From the NCBI GenBank assembly GCA_049510975.1, contig JBEKYM010000007.1, positions 186,001 through 250,000 on the forward strand: a DNA stretch of 64,000 nt, in the 5' to 3' direction. Both the position numbers and the translations under genes were made by a program. This DNA comes from JAKACA01 sp049510975 (GTDB taxonomy: Bacteria > Actinomycetota > Acidimicrobiia > Acidimicrobiales > Bog-793). The stretch's first letter is position 1; every line of letters begins with the position of its first letter. The notes under the pieces were generated by a model that did no database searches, was not told where the DNA came from, and saw only the letters and a program-made list of their open reading frames with translations. Below are positions 7,895 through 15,147 of the stretch, in pieces.

Positions 7895-8761
7895 GTGACG
7901 AAGCCACGGGAGTGGGTCGCGGGCGCCCGCCCGCGCACGCTGCCGATCGCCGTCGTCCCCGTCCTCGTCGGCACGGCTGTGGCCTCCGCACAGGGACACG
8001 TCGTGTGGTGGCGGGCGGCCGCCGCCCTCGTCGTGTCGCTCGCGCTCCAGATCGGCGTCAACTACGCCAACGACTACTCCGACGGTGTCCGCGGGACCGA
8101 TGCCGTCCGCGTCGGGCCGGTGCGACTCGTGGCCGGCGGCTTGGCCACGCCGGCAGCGGTGAAGCTGGCCGCCTGGCTGAGTTTTGCGGTCGCCGGCCTG
8201 GCGGGTGTCGCCCTCGCCCTTGCGACGTCGCCGTGGCTGCTCCTCGTGGGTGCCGTGTCGGTCGCCGCCGCCTGGTTCTACACGGGAGGTCCACGGCCGT
8301 ACGGCTACTCGGGCTTCGGGGAGTTGTTCGTCTTCGTGTTCTTCGGGCTCGTGGCGGTCACGGGTTCCGCCTATGTGAGCCTCGACCGCGTCACGGGCCT
8401 GGCGCTCCTCGCATCCGTTCCCGTCGGGCTGCTGTCGGTCTCGGTGCTCGTCGTCAACAACCTTCGCGACATCCCCACCGACCGTGCCGTCGGCAAGCAG
8501 ACCTTGGCTGTCCGGATGGGCGACGCCGGCACGCGCCGGCTCTACGTGGCGTGCCTGGCGGGCGCTTTCGTCGTGGCAGTCATGGTGGCCTCGTCTCGCC
8601 ACCTCGCCCTCGTGGCCCTGCTGGCTGCCGCTCTCGCCATCGGGCCGGCGAAGATCGTCCTCGAAGGAGCCGAGGGCAGCAAGCTGATCCCCGTTCTGGC
8701 GATGACCGGACGGCTCGTGCTCGCGTTCGGCGTGCTGCTGACGGTCGGGATCGCTTGGTGA
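7895..8761 (+). CDS. menA: 1,4-dihydroxy-2-naphthoate polyprenyltransferase
   Basis: Integral membrane prenyltransferase of 288 residues of the UbiA superfamily, joining the polyprenyl chain to 1,4-dihydroxy-2-naphthoate in the membrane. The N-terminal WVAGARPRTLPIAV is characteristic of MenA. The two aspartate-rich metal-binding motifs appear as NYANDYSDGVRGTD and NNLRDIPTDRAVGK, separated by several hydrophobic segments. The start is a GTG (7895) shortly after menB. The last codons, including the TGA at 8759-8761, lie in the first unit of a 27-base tandem repeat, so the C-terminus may have been altered by slippage. Convergent with menH. Confidence 0.92.
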   Translation: MTKPREWVAGARPRTLPIAVVPVLVGTAVASAQGHVVWWRAAAALVVSLALQIGVNYANDYSDGVRGTDAVRVGPVRLVAGGLATPAAVKLAAWLSFAVAGLAGVALALATSPWLLLVGAVSVAAAWFYTGGPRPYGYSGFGELFVFVFFGLVAVTGSAYVSLDRVTGLALLASVPVGLLSVSVLVVNNLRDIPTDRAVGKQTLAVRMGDAGTRRLYVACLAGAFVVAVMVASSRHLALVALLAAALAIGPAKIVLEGAEGSKLIPVLAMTGRLVLAFGVLLTVGIAW

Positions 8762-8820
8762 CCGGTGACGGTCGGGATCCCTTGGTGACCGGTGACGGTC
8801 GGGATCGCTTGGTGACCGGT
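8740..8820. repeat. 27-base tandem repeat, three units, across the menA stop
   Basis: Three direct units at 8740-8766, 8767-8793 and 8794-8820; units 1 and 3 are identical and unit 2 differs at one base (GGATCC for GGATCG). The unit is nine codons long and includes the menA stop, so each copy repeats TGGTGA in frame. The array fills the whole gap between convergent menA and menH and ends exactly at the menH stop codon. Confidence 0.92.
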
Positions 8821-9629
8821 CAGGTGGCGGCCTCGGCCGGCGGGGGCCAGATGGCGCCGGCGACGAACGACCGGATGAGCGAGGCGAACGTCTCGGGCTG
8901 CTCGAAGGGAACGGCGTGCCCGACGCCGGGCACGAGCAAGAACAAGGCGTTCGGCCCGATCGCCTCGGCCAGCCGCTCGCCGAGGCTGACGAACTTGGGG
9001 TCCTTCTCGCCGGCGACGACGAGCACGGGCATGCGCAGTCCCCGCACCTGCTCCCACAGCGGCAGCTGGTTGCCGAGCCCGTGGCGTCGCAGGGAGCCGG
9101 CCAGATCGGCGGCGTGGTTGACGAGCCGGGCGGGTCGGTCTGCCTCGGCGTCGCTCAGGTGTTCGAAGAGCGGGCCGGCCAGCCAGGTGTCGATGAACTC
9201 GGCGAGGCCGGCGTCGCCGCCGCCGGCGATCTCATCCGCGAGCAGCTCATCGGCCTGGCGGCGCTGGGCGCGCTCGTCGTGATCCTCGAGGCCGGCGGTC
9301 GCCCCGACGAGCACGAGCCGTTCGACGAGGATCGGGCGGCGCAGGGCGAGGTGCAAGCAGATGCGCCCGCCGAGCGAGTAGCCCACGTAGGTGCCTTTGG
9401 CACAGCTTTCGGCCAGCTGGTCGGCGGCGCTGCCGAGGTCGCCGGCGGCCCGCGGCGAGCTGCCGTGGCCGGGGAGGTCTGGCACGACGACGAGATGATC
9501 GGTCTCGAGGTCGGCGGCGATGCCCGCCCACGACTGCGACGATTGAGTGAAGCCGTGTACGAGAACGACCCGCTCACCGTGGCCGGATCGATTGACGTGA
9601 AGCGGGGCGGCGTGTGGACTCGTGGGCAC
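8820..9629 (-). CDS. menH: Alpha/beta hydrolase, probable MenH (SHCHC synthase)
   Basis: Alpha/beta hydrolase of 269 residues. MenH eliminates pyruvate from the MenD product to give SHCHC. Visible elements are the oxyanion strand VVLVHGFTQSSQSW, the nucleophile elbow GYSLGGR, the acid in VVAGEKDPKF and the histidine in VPGVGHAVPFEQP, so the Ser-Asp-His triad is complete. The start is set at GTG 9629 (VPTSPHAAPLHVNRSG); a longer reading adds an Arg-rich, unlikely extension. TACGTT at 9638-9643 on this strand sits 8 bases before the start. The position back-to-back with menD and next to menA favours MenH over other hydrolases, but the superfamily is broad. Confidence 0.78.
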   Translation of the reverse strand: MPTSPHAAPLHVNRSGHGERVVLVHGFTQSSQSWAGIAADLETDHLVVVPDLPGHGSSPRAAGDLGSAADQLAESCAKGTYVGYSLGGRICLHLALRRPILVERLVLVGATAGLEDHDERAQRRQADELLADEIAGGGDAGLAEFIDTWLAGPLFEHLSDAEADRPARLVNHAADLAGSLRRHGLGNQLPLWEQVRGLRMPVLVVAGEKDPKFVSLGERLAEAIGPNALFLLVPGVGHAVPFEQPETFASLIRSFVAGAIWPPPAEAAT

Positions 9630-9631
9630 AG

Positions 9632-11359
9632 ATGTCGAACGTAGCGGCGGATACGGCTGCGGCGTTCTGTGCCACGCTCGTCGACGAGTGGTGCCGTAGC
9701 GGCGTGCGCGACGCCGTCGTCTGTCCCGGGTCCCGCTCGACGCCCATGGCATTGGCGCTCGCCCGGCACGATGGCCTACGAGTGAGCGTGAGGCTGGACG
9801 AGCGGGGGGCGGGTTTCTTCGGGATCGGGCTGGCGCTGGCGTCGCAGCGGCCCACCGTCGTGCTCACGACGAGCGGCACCGCCGCCGCCGAGCTGCACGC
9901 CGCCGTCGTCGAGGCGCACCACGCCGGCGTCCCCCTCATCATCTGCACGGCCGACCGCCCGCCGGAGCTCCAGGACGTCGGGGCGCCACAGACGATCGAC
10001 CAACGGCACTTGTTCGGGCGGGCGGTCCGTTGGTTCGCTGATCTGGGTGTGCCGGACGAGGCGGCTCGGCCGGCGTGGCGATCCTTCGCCAGCCGCGCTG
10101 TGGCCGAGGCCGAGCGGGGGGCTTCCGGCCCGGGGCCCGTGCACCTCAACCTGCCGTTCCGCGAGCCGCTGCTCGGTCGAGCCGGCGAGCTGCCGCCACC
10201 GCGGCCGGCCGGGCGACCGTGGCACGAGGTCGCCGAGGCGAGGACCGTCTCGGAGTCCTTCGCCGAGCAGCTTCGGCCGGGCAGCCGTGGCCTCGTCGTC
10301 GTGGGCGGCCGCCCGGGCGTGGGCTCCGAGGAGATCGCTGCACTTGCCGGCGAGCTCGCCTGGCCGGTGCTTGCCGACCCGAGATCGGGCTGCCGGACGA
10401 GCGGACACGGCGTGGTTGGCGCCGCCGATGCGTTGTTGCGAGATGAGGGTTTTGCCGGCGAGATGATCCCGGAGGTCGTGCTGCGGCTCGGCGACCCGTG
10501 GGCGTCCAAAGTCCTGAGCGGCTGGCTGGCGAGGACCGCCGCCGCCGGCGCCGTCCACCTCGCCGTCGACTCGACCTCGTCGTTTCAGGATCCAGGACGG
10601 AACGTGGCCGCCTGGGCCGGCGGGCTTCCCCGGGCGGGCGCTCGCCGCCAGGGCCCGGAAAGCACGTGGCTGGAACGCTGGGCGGCGGCCGAGACGGTGG
10701 CTCACGCCGCCATCGACGACGTGCTCGAGGGCCATCACGAGGCGACCGAGCCGGGCGTCGCCCGCGCTCTGTATGCCGCCGTCCCGGGCAACGGTTCGAT
10801 CGTGGCCTCGTCCTCGATGCCGGTGCGCGACCTCGAGTGGTTCGGCCGCCCCCGCCAGTCACCGCCGCGGGTGCTCTCCAACCGCGGCGCCAACGGGATC
10901 GACGGCGTCGTGTCGACGACCCTCGGCGTGGCCGCCTCCGGGGCAGGCGACGTGTTCGGGCTCATCGGCGACCTGGCGGTGCTGCACGATGCCTCCGCCC
11001 TCGTGCGGCCTGCCACGCGAGGCCCGGCGATGCCGGCGGTGATCGTCGTGCTCGACAACGGCGGCGGGGGCATCTTCGACTTCCTGCCGCAGGCAAGCGA
11101 GCTCGACACCGACGACTTCGAGCAGCTCTTCGGCACCCCGCAGCTGCCCGCGGTCGCTGACCTCGTCCGCGGTTGCGGCTATTCGGTGCACGAGATCGCC
11201 ACGGCGGCCGAGCTGGCGCCGGCGCTCTCCGCTGCCGCTCGCGAGGCCGGCGAGCGAGGGCTGCCGGCCTTTGTCGTGGTCGCCACGGACAGGAAGGCGA
11301 ACGTCGCCGTGCACGCCGAGCTCGACGCTGCCGTCCGCCTCCGTCTCTCCTACCTGTAG
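9632..11359 (+). CDS. menD: SEPHCHC synthase (thiamine-diphosphate dependent)
   Basis: Thiamine-diphosphate enzyme of 575 residues that condenses 2-oxoglutarate with isochorismate, the first committed step of menaquinone synthesis. The N-terminal CPGSRSTPMALAL and the substrate region LTTSGTAAAELHAAVVEA are classic MenD. ThDP binding is seen in VFGLIGDLAVLHD and the following VIVVLDNGGGGIFDFLPQ. ATG 9632 starts two bases from the divergent menH start at 9629; GTG 9614 is an alternative that would overlap menH. No Shine-Dalgarno is visible. The isochorismate synthase (menF) and menC genes are not in the window. Confidence 0.93.
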   Translation: MSNVAADTAAAFCATLVDEWCRSGVRDAVVCPGSRSTPMALALARHDGLRVSVRLDERGAGFFGIGLALASQRPTVVLTTSGTAAAELHAAVVEAHHAGVPLIICTADRPPELQDVGAPQTIDQRHLFGRAVRWFADLGVPDEAARPAWRSFASRAVAEAERGASGPGPVHLNLPFREPLLGRAGELPPPRPAGRPWHEVAEARTVSESFAEQLRPGSRGLVVVGGRPGVGSEEIAALAGELAWPVLADPRSGCRTSGHGVVGAADALLRDEGFAGEMIPEVVLRLGDPWASKVLSGWLARTAAAGAVHLAVDSTSSFQDPGRNVAAWAGGLPRAGARRQGPESTWLERWAAAETVAHAAIDDVLEGHHEATEPGVARALYAAVPGNGSIVASSSMPVRDLEWFGRPRQSPPRVLSNRGANGIDGVVSTTLGVAASGAGDVFGLIGDLAVLHDASALVRPATRGPAMPAVIVVLDNGGGGIFDFLPQASELDTDDFEQLFGTPQLPAVADLVRGCGYSVHEIATAAELAPALSAAAREAGERGLPAFVVVATDRKANVAVHAELDAAVRLRLSYL

Positions 11360-11396
11360 GCACCGGCGTGACCGTCTCCGGCGCCGCCGTGCCCAC

Positions 11397-11873
11397 CTAG
11401 CTGTCGGGGCCCCTCCTGCTCGGCTCGTACGAGCCAGCTTCGGGAGCGCCGACCGTGACGGCGAGACGGTTCCAGGCGTTGATCTCGATGACGGCGTAGA
11501 CGAGCCTCGTGAGCTCCTCGGGTGGGAACTCGACGGCGGCCGCCTCCAGCACCGCTTCTGGCACGTGGGTATCGGCCACGAGGGTGATCGCCTCGGTGAC
11601 CGCCAGGGCGGCCCGCTCCCGTGGCGTGAAGAACGGCGTCTCCCGCCAGGCGCTCAGGGCATAGATGCGCTGCTCGGTCTCGCCGGCGGCGCGGGCGTCC
11701 TTCGAGTGCATGTCGATGCAGTAGGCACAGCCGTTGACCTGCGAAGCGCGCAGTTTCACGAGCTCGAGCAGGGGTGCTTCGAGGCCTGAGGCCGTCACGC
11801 GGGCGCTCAGTCGGGCGAGGGCGTCGTAGCCGTCCGGCCAGGACCGAAAGAGCCGCTTCCGCTGCATGTTCAT
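11397..11873 (-). CDS. Carboxymuconolactone decarboxylase/AhpD-family protein
   Basis: AhpD-like protein of 158 residues. The redox or catalytic motif is GCAYCIDMHSKDAR (about residues 48-61), the usual C-x2-C-x3-H signature of this alkylhydroperoxidase-like fold. The next helix, RIYALSAWRETPFFTPRERAAL, fits the same family. Members act as peroxidase partners or gamma-carboxymuconolactone decarboxylases, and the sequence alone does not choose; the C-x2-C favours a thiol redox role. It is convergent with menD. TAGCCT on this strand 6 bases before the ATG suggests its own leaderless transcript. No partner such as ahpC is nearby. Confidence 0.82.
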   Translation of the reverse strand: MNMQRKRLFRSWPDGYDALARLSARVTASGLEAPLLELVKLRASQVNGCAYCIDMHSKDARAAGETEQRIYALSAWRETPFFTPRERAALAVTEAITLVADTHVPEAVLEAAAVEFPPEELTRLVYAVIEINAWNRLAVTVGAPEAGSYEPSRRGPDS

Positions 11874-11879
11874 CGTTGC

Positions 11880-11885
11880 AGGCTA
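11880..11885 (-). promoter_or_regulatory. Putative -10 hexamer for the AhpD-like gene
   Basis: TAGCCT on the minus strand, 6 bases before the ATG at 11873, with no Shine-Dalgarno between. It fits the leaderless pattern of the window. Confidence 0.45.
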
Positions 11886-11924
11886 GGGCCGGCGGCACCG
11901 GCCGGCGGCAGCTGCGAAGCCGGC

Positions 11925-12680
11925 TCAGCTCCGGTCGTCGAAACGGCGGGCGTCATCGGCGCCGTACTTGGCAACGACGGAGTCCGTCCCGGCCGTCGCC
12001 TCGACCTGGTCGACGATCTCGGCAAAACCCCCCGTCGGGAACGCACAGGTCATCTCCTCCGGGCGCATGCCGGTACGTGCCCGGCTCAGGGCACAGCCCA
12101 CGCTGGCGGCCGGCACGCCCTGCTCCTTGGCGATCGCCACGATGTGGCACTGCGGCTTGCCTTCGATGCGGAGCCCGGGAATGGCGTCGCACAGCACCAT
12201 CAGCTGGCGGCCGTTCACTCGCAGCAGGATGACGTCGGGGTGGACGCCGTCCGGCATGGTGTCGAGGCGCCCATAGGTGATGACCGCCGGGCGCTCGGTC
12301 ACGACCGGGATCAGCGGCACCATTTCCGGCGTCACCCAACCGGAGGCGAGGAGCGCGGCGACGTCGTCATTGCCGGCCACCTCGTCGAGCGTGGCCAGCC
12401 CGTGGGTCATTCGGCCGACACTGCAGTTGCCATGATCCTCCGGCTGGGTGGCGAACGCCCCCTCGGCCCGCCCGGCTTCCATCCAGAACACGCACGAAGC
12501 GCTCACCTTGCCGGTGCGGCCGTCGGCGGACGGCTCGCTCATCTGGCCGTCGAACTGCCGTACGCCCTCGGGCAGCTCGCTCTCGAAGGCGAGGAAGATC
12601 GGCTGCACGGCGAGGTGCAGAGCGCTCGTCAGGCGAGCGGAGAGCCCGGCCCACTCGCGAGCCGTGGTGGTCGTCGTCAT
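11925..12680 (-). CDS. DUF169-family protein
   Basis: Protein of 251 residues resembling the uncharacterised DUF169 (COG2043) family. The central stretches WMEAGRAEGAFATQPEDHGNC, PEMVPLIPVVTERPAVITYG and VGCALSRARTGM, with ALSRARTGM followed by EEMTCAFP, are the family-like features. Several cysteines sit in the conserved regions and could bind metal or a cofactor, but no function is established to my knowledge. The ATG at 12680 is preceded at 8 bases by TACCGT on the same strand (12689-12694) and no Shine-Dalgarno, so it is probably leaderless. It is divergent from tyrS and downstream neighbours give no functional clue. Confidence 0.7.
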   Translation of the reverse strand: MTTTTTAREWAGLSARLTSALHLAVQPIFLAFESELPEGVRQFDGQMSEPSADGRTGKVSASCVFWMEAGRAEGAFATQPEDHGNCSVGRMTHGLATLDEVAGNDDVAALLASGWVTPEMVPLIPVVTERPAVITYGRLDTMPDGVHPDVILLRVNGRQLMVLCDAIPGLRIEGKPQCHIVAIAKEQGVPAASVGCALSRARTGMRPEEMTCAFPTGGFAEIVDQVEATAGTDSVVAKYGADDARRFDDRS

Positions 12681-12688
12681 GAATGCCA

Positions 12689-12694
12689 ACGGTA
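12689..12694 (-). promoter_or_regulatory. Putative -10 hexamer for the DUF169 gene
   Basis: TACCGT on the minus strand, 8 bases before the ATG at 12680, with no Shine-Dalgarno. Confidence 0.42.
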
Positions 12695-12738
12695 GCGCCG
12701 TGTCGCAGCCGCCCGGCTAGGCGTGGCACGCTGTGGAG

Positions 12739-14037
12739 ATGCCAACGTTGTCGGAGGATCTCGCCTGGCGCGGGTTGATCGAGCAGGAGAGCGCCGGCGT
12801 GCGCGCCGCCCTCGACAACGAACGTCACGCCGGATACGTCGGCTTCGACCCGAGCGCCTCGAGCCTTCACATCGGCCACCTGCTCGGGATCACGACGCTG
12901 CGGCGCCTGCAGGACGCAGGCCACCGGCCTATCTCACTGGCGGGCGGCGGTACGGGCCGCATCGGCGACCCGGGCGGCAAGGTGAGCGAGCGCACGCTGC
13001 TCACACCTGAGGAGCTGGCCGAGAACGTCGCCGGCATCCGCACCCAGCTGGCCGGCCTGCTCGACTTCTCGCCCGAGCGGGGAGACGCCCAAGCGCTCCT
13101 GCTCGACAACTCCGACTGGCTCGTCGACTTCGGTCTCATCAACTTCCTCCGCGACGTCGGCAAGCACTTCACCGTCAACCAGATGATCGCCAAGGAGTCC
13201 GTGCGCGCCCGCATCGAGCGTCCCGAGCAAGGCATCTCCTTCACGGAGTTCAGCTACATGCTGCTGCAGGCAACGGACTACCTCCACTTGTTCGACGAGT
13301 ACGGCTGCCGTTTCCAGATGGGTGGCAGCGACCAGTGGGGCAACATCACGATGGGTCTCGAGCTCATCCGCAAGGTGCGCCGCCAGGAAGCCCACTCCTT
13401 CACGTGGCCGCTGCTCATGCGCAGCGACGGCGTGAAGATGGGCAAGTCGGAGGACGGGGCCGTCTGGCTCGACCGTGGCCGCACACCGCCTTTTGCCATG
13501 TACCAGTGGTTCGTCCGCGTTCCGGACGCCGATGTGAGCGTGATGCTGCGCCAGTTCACGTTCCTCGGCCACGAGGAGATCGAGGCGCTCGAGCAGGCGA
13601 CCAAGGACCATCCCGAGCGGCGGGAGGCACAGCAGCAGCTGGCGGCCGCCGTCTGCAGCTTCGTGCACGGCCCCGAAGAAACCTCCCGAGCCGAGCGCGC
13701 CGCCCGCGCCCTGTACACCGACGAGATCGCCGGCCTCGACGCCGACCTGCTCGTCGACATCGTCGCCGATGCGCCGTCGTCGGTGCTGCCTCGTAGCGCC
13801 CTCGACGGCGCCGGCCTCGACCTCGTCGAGGCGCTCGTTTCGAGCGGGTTGTGCGCCTCGAAGAACGCGGCGCGAACGGCCATCAGCCAGGGCGGCGCCT
13901 ATGTGAACAACGTGCGGCGGGATTCGGGTGGCTCCGACGGCTCGTCGCCGGCCATCGGCCGCCAGGACCTCCTCGCCGATCGATACGTGCTGTTGCGGCG
14001 AGGGCGCCGCGACTACCACGTGCTCGCTTTCGAGTGA
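12739..14037 (+). CDS. tyrS: Tyrosyl-tRNA synthetase
   Basis: Class I aminoacyl-tRNA synthetase of 432 residues charging tRNA-Tyr. The HIGH motif is HIGHLLG near residue 40, the tyrosine-binding signature includes YVGFDPSASSLHIGH, and the second catalytic loop reads VKMGKSEDG, the KMGKS form of KMSKS common in bacterial TyrS. GGSDQWGNI is the tyrosine-site region. A C-terminal S4-like RNA-binding domain is seen in LVSSGLCASKNAARTAISQG. ATG 12739 is preferred to GTG 12733. The stop overlaps the GTG of the following lipoprotein gene (GTGA at 14034-14037), so the two are coupled. Confidence 0.96.
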   Translation: MPTLSEDLAWRGLIEQESAGVRAALDNERHAGYVGFDPSASSLHIGHLLGITTLRRLQDAGHRPISLAGGGTGRIGDPGGKVSERTLLTPEELAENVAGIRTQLAGLLDFSPERGDAQALLLDNSDWLVDFGLINFLRDVGKHFTVNQMIAKESVRARIERPEQGISFTEFSYMLLQATDYLHLFDEYGCRFQMGGSDQWGNITMGLELIRKVRRQEAHSFTWPLLMRSDGVKMGKSEDGAVWLDRGRTPPFAMYQWFVRVPDADVSVMLRQFTFLGHEEIEALEQATKDHPERREAQQQLAAAVCSFVHGPEETSRAERAARALYTDEIAGLDADLLVDIVADAPSSVLPRSALDGAGLDLVEALVSSGLCASKNAARTAISQGGAYVNNVRRDSGGSDGSSPAIGRQDLLADRYVLLRRGRRDYHVLAFE

Positions 14038-14510
14038 TCCGCCGATCCGACAGGCGCATGGTCGGTGCCGTCGTTGCCCTTTGCCTGGCGGCCGCCGGCC
14101 TCGGCGGCTGTGCCCCCTACCGGGGCACGACCGCCCAGCAGGTGCAGGAGTGGGCGAAACAGAACAGTTTCACGGCCAACCACGACCAGATGGTGTCCGA
14201 CATCATCCGGGTCGACAAGGCGCTCAAGATCGGCACCGTCAAGCAGCTGCGGACGATCTGCGGTGGCTTCGCCTCCGACATCGGGACGGCCTACACGACG
14301 CTGCCCGCACCCGATCAAGCGCTGACGAACGTCCTCAACGACGCCGACACCACCCTGGAGAACGCCGCCACCAACTGCAGCGGGGTCTCCTCGAAGACTT
14401 CGCCGGCGATGCAAGCCGACAGCGTGAAGATCCATCAAGGCCTGGAGGACCTACGAAAGGCGCAACTGCTGCTGGCCACGCTCGGTATCAACTGGAAGAT
14501 TCACCTGTGA
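14034..14510 (+). CDS. Putative small lipoprotein, unknown function
   Basis: Protein of 158 residues whose GTG start overlaps the tyrS stop. The N-terminus has three arginine-containing positions (RRSDRR), a hydrophobic stretch of about 14 residues and the lipobox LGGC with Cys26, a good type II signal, so it is probably anchored in the outer face of the membrane. The mature part is about 130 residues, rich in Thr, Asp and Lys, with two cysteine-containing spots (LRTICGGF and TNCSGV) that could form a disulfide. I do not recognise the family. An ATG at 14058 would shorten the signal peptide; the coupled GTG gives the better positively charged n-region. Confidence 0.62.
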   Translation: MIRRSDRRMVGAVVALCLAAAGLGGCAPYRGTTAQQVQEWAKQNSFTANHDQMVSDIIRVDKALKIGTVKQLRTICGGFASDIGTAYTTLPAPDQALTNVLNDADTTLENAATNCSGVSSKTSPAMQADSVKIHQGLEDLRKAQLLLATLGINWKIHL

Positions 14511-14580
14511 TTGCAACGGTGTTGAGGGCGACGTTCGCGGAAGCGTTTGCCGCAGGCGCAGCTACCGGCGTTCGCCCGGC

Positions 14581-14586
14581 TACGTT
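14581..14586 (+). promoter_or_regulatory. Putative -10 hexamer for the flavin reductase-like gene
   Basis: TACGTT, 5 bases before GTG 14592 and 8 before ATG 14595, with no Shine-Dalgarno. Confidence 0.38.
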
Positions 14587-14591
14587 GAGCC

Positions 14592-15140
14592 GTGATGGCG
14601 ACCCCCGGGGTCCCGGTCGGGCCCTTCCCGCCGGGCGCTGACCACGACACCTACGACCGCACGCGACGCCGCGTGCTCTGGAAGCTGCCCATGGGGCTGT
14701 ACGTCCTCGGGAGCCGGTCGGGCGGACAACGCAACCTCATGACGATCAACTGGGTCATGCAGGTCTCCGTGCAGCCGAAACACGTCGCCGTCTCGATCGA
14801 AGCCGCCGCCGTCACCCACGCCCTCGTGTCGGAAGGAAAGTGTTTCTCCGTGAGCCTGCTCTCGCGCCAGCACCGGGCGGAGGCTCGCAAATTCGTCAAG
14901 CCCGCCGTCGAGGACCAGGCTGCTCACCGGTTGAACGGCTTTGCCTATCGCGAAGCGGCCACCGGGGCGCCAATCCCTGACATCGCCATCGCCTGGCTCG
15001 ACTGCGAGGTGCGCCAGCAACTCGATGCCGGTAGCCATACGCTCTTTGTCGGCGAAGTGATGGACGCCGGCTTCGCCGACGGTGGCGAAGAGGCCGAGGT
15101 CCTCCGGATGGAGGACACCCGGATGAGCTACGGCGGTTGA
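14592..15140 (+). CDS. Flavin reductase-like FMN-binding protein
   Basis: Protein of 182 residues with the flavin reductase-like split-barrel fold. The stretch MGLYVLGSRSGGQRNLMTINW is the usual FMN-binding entry (T/SG.R.N.MT) and VSVQPKHVAVSI and GKCFSVSLLSR follow as expected. SHTLFVGEVMDAG near the end is also typical. Such proteins reduce flavin with NAD(P)H for a monooxygenase or bind FMN themselves. No monooxygenase gene is adjacent, so the role is open. GTG 14592 and ATG 14595 are adjacent starts; TACGTT at 14581-14586 suggests a leaderless transcript. It is 7 bases upstream of rnd, so the two may be cotranscribed. Confidence 0.85.
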   Translation: MMATPGVPVGPFPPGADHDTYDRTRRRVLWKLPMGLYVLGSRSGGQRNLMTINWVMQVSVQPKHVAVSIEAAAVTHALVSEGKCFSVSLLSRQHRAEARKFVKPAVEDQAAHRLNGFAYREAATGAPIPDIAIAWLDCEVRQQLDAGSHTLFVGEVMDAGFADGGEEAEVLRMEDTRMSYGG

Positions 15141-15147
15141 GCTCTCG

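Noticed and set aside
7912..9282. Long Arg-rich frame running through menA and the tandem repeat
   Set aside because: It is in a shifted frame of the well conserved menA, has very high Arg and Pro content, and no domain.
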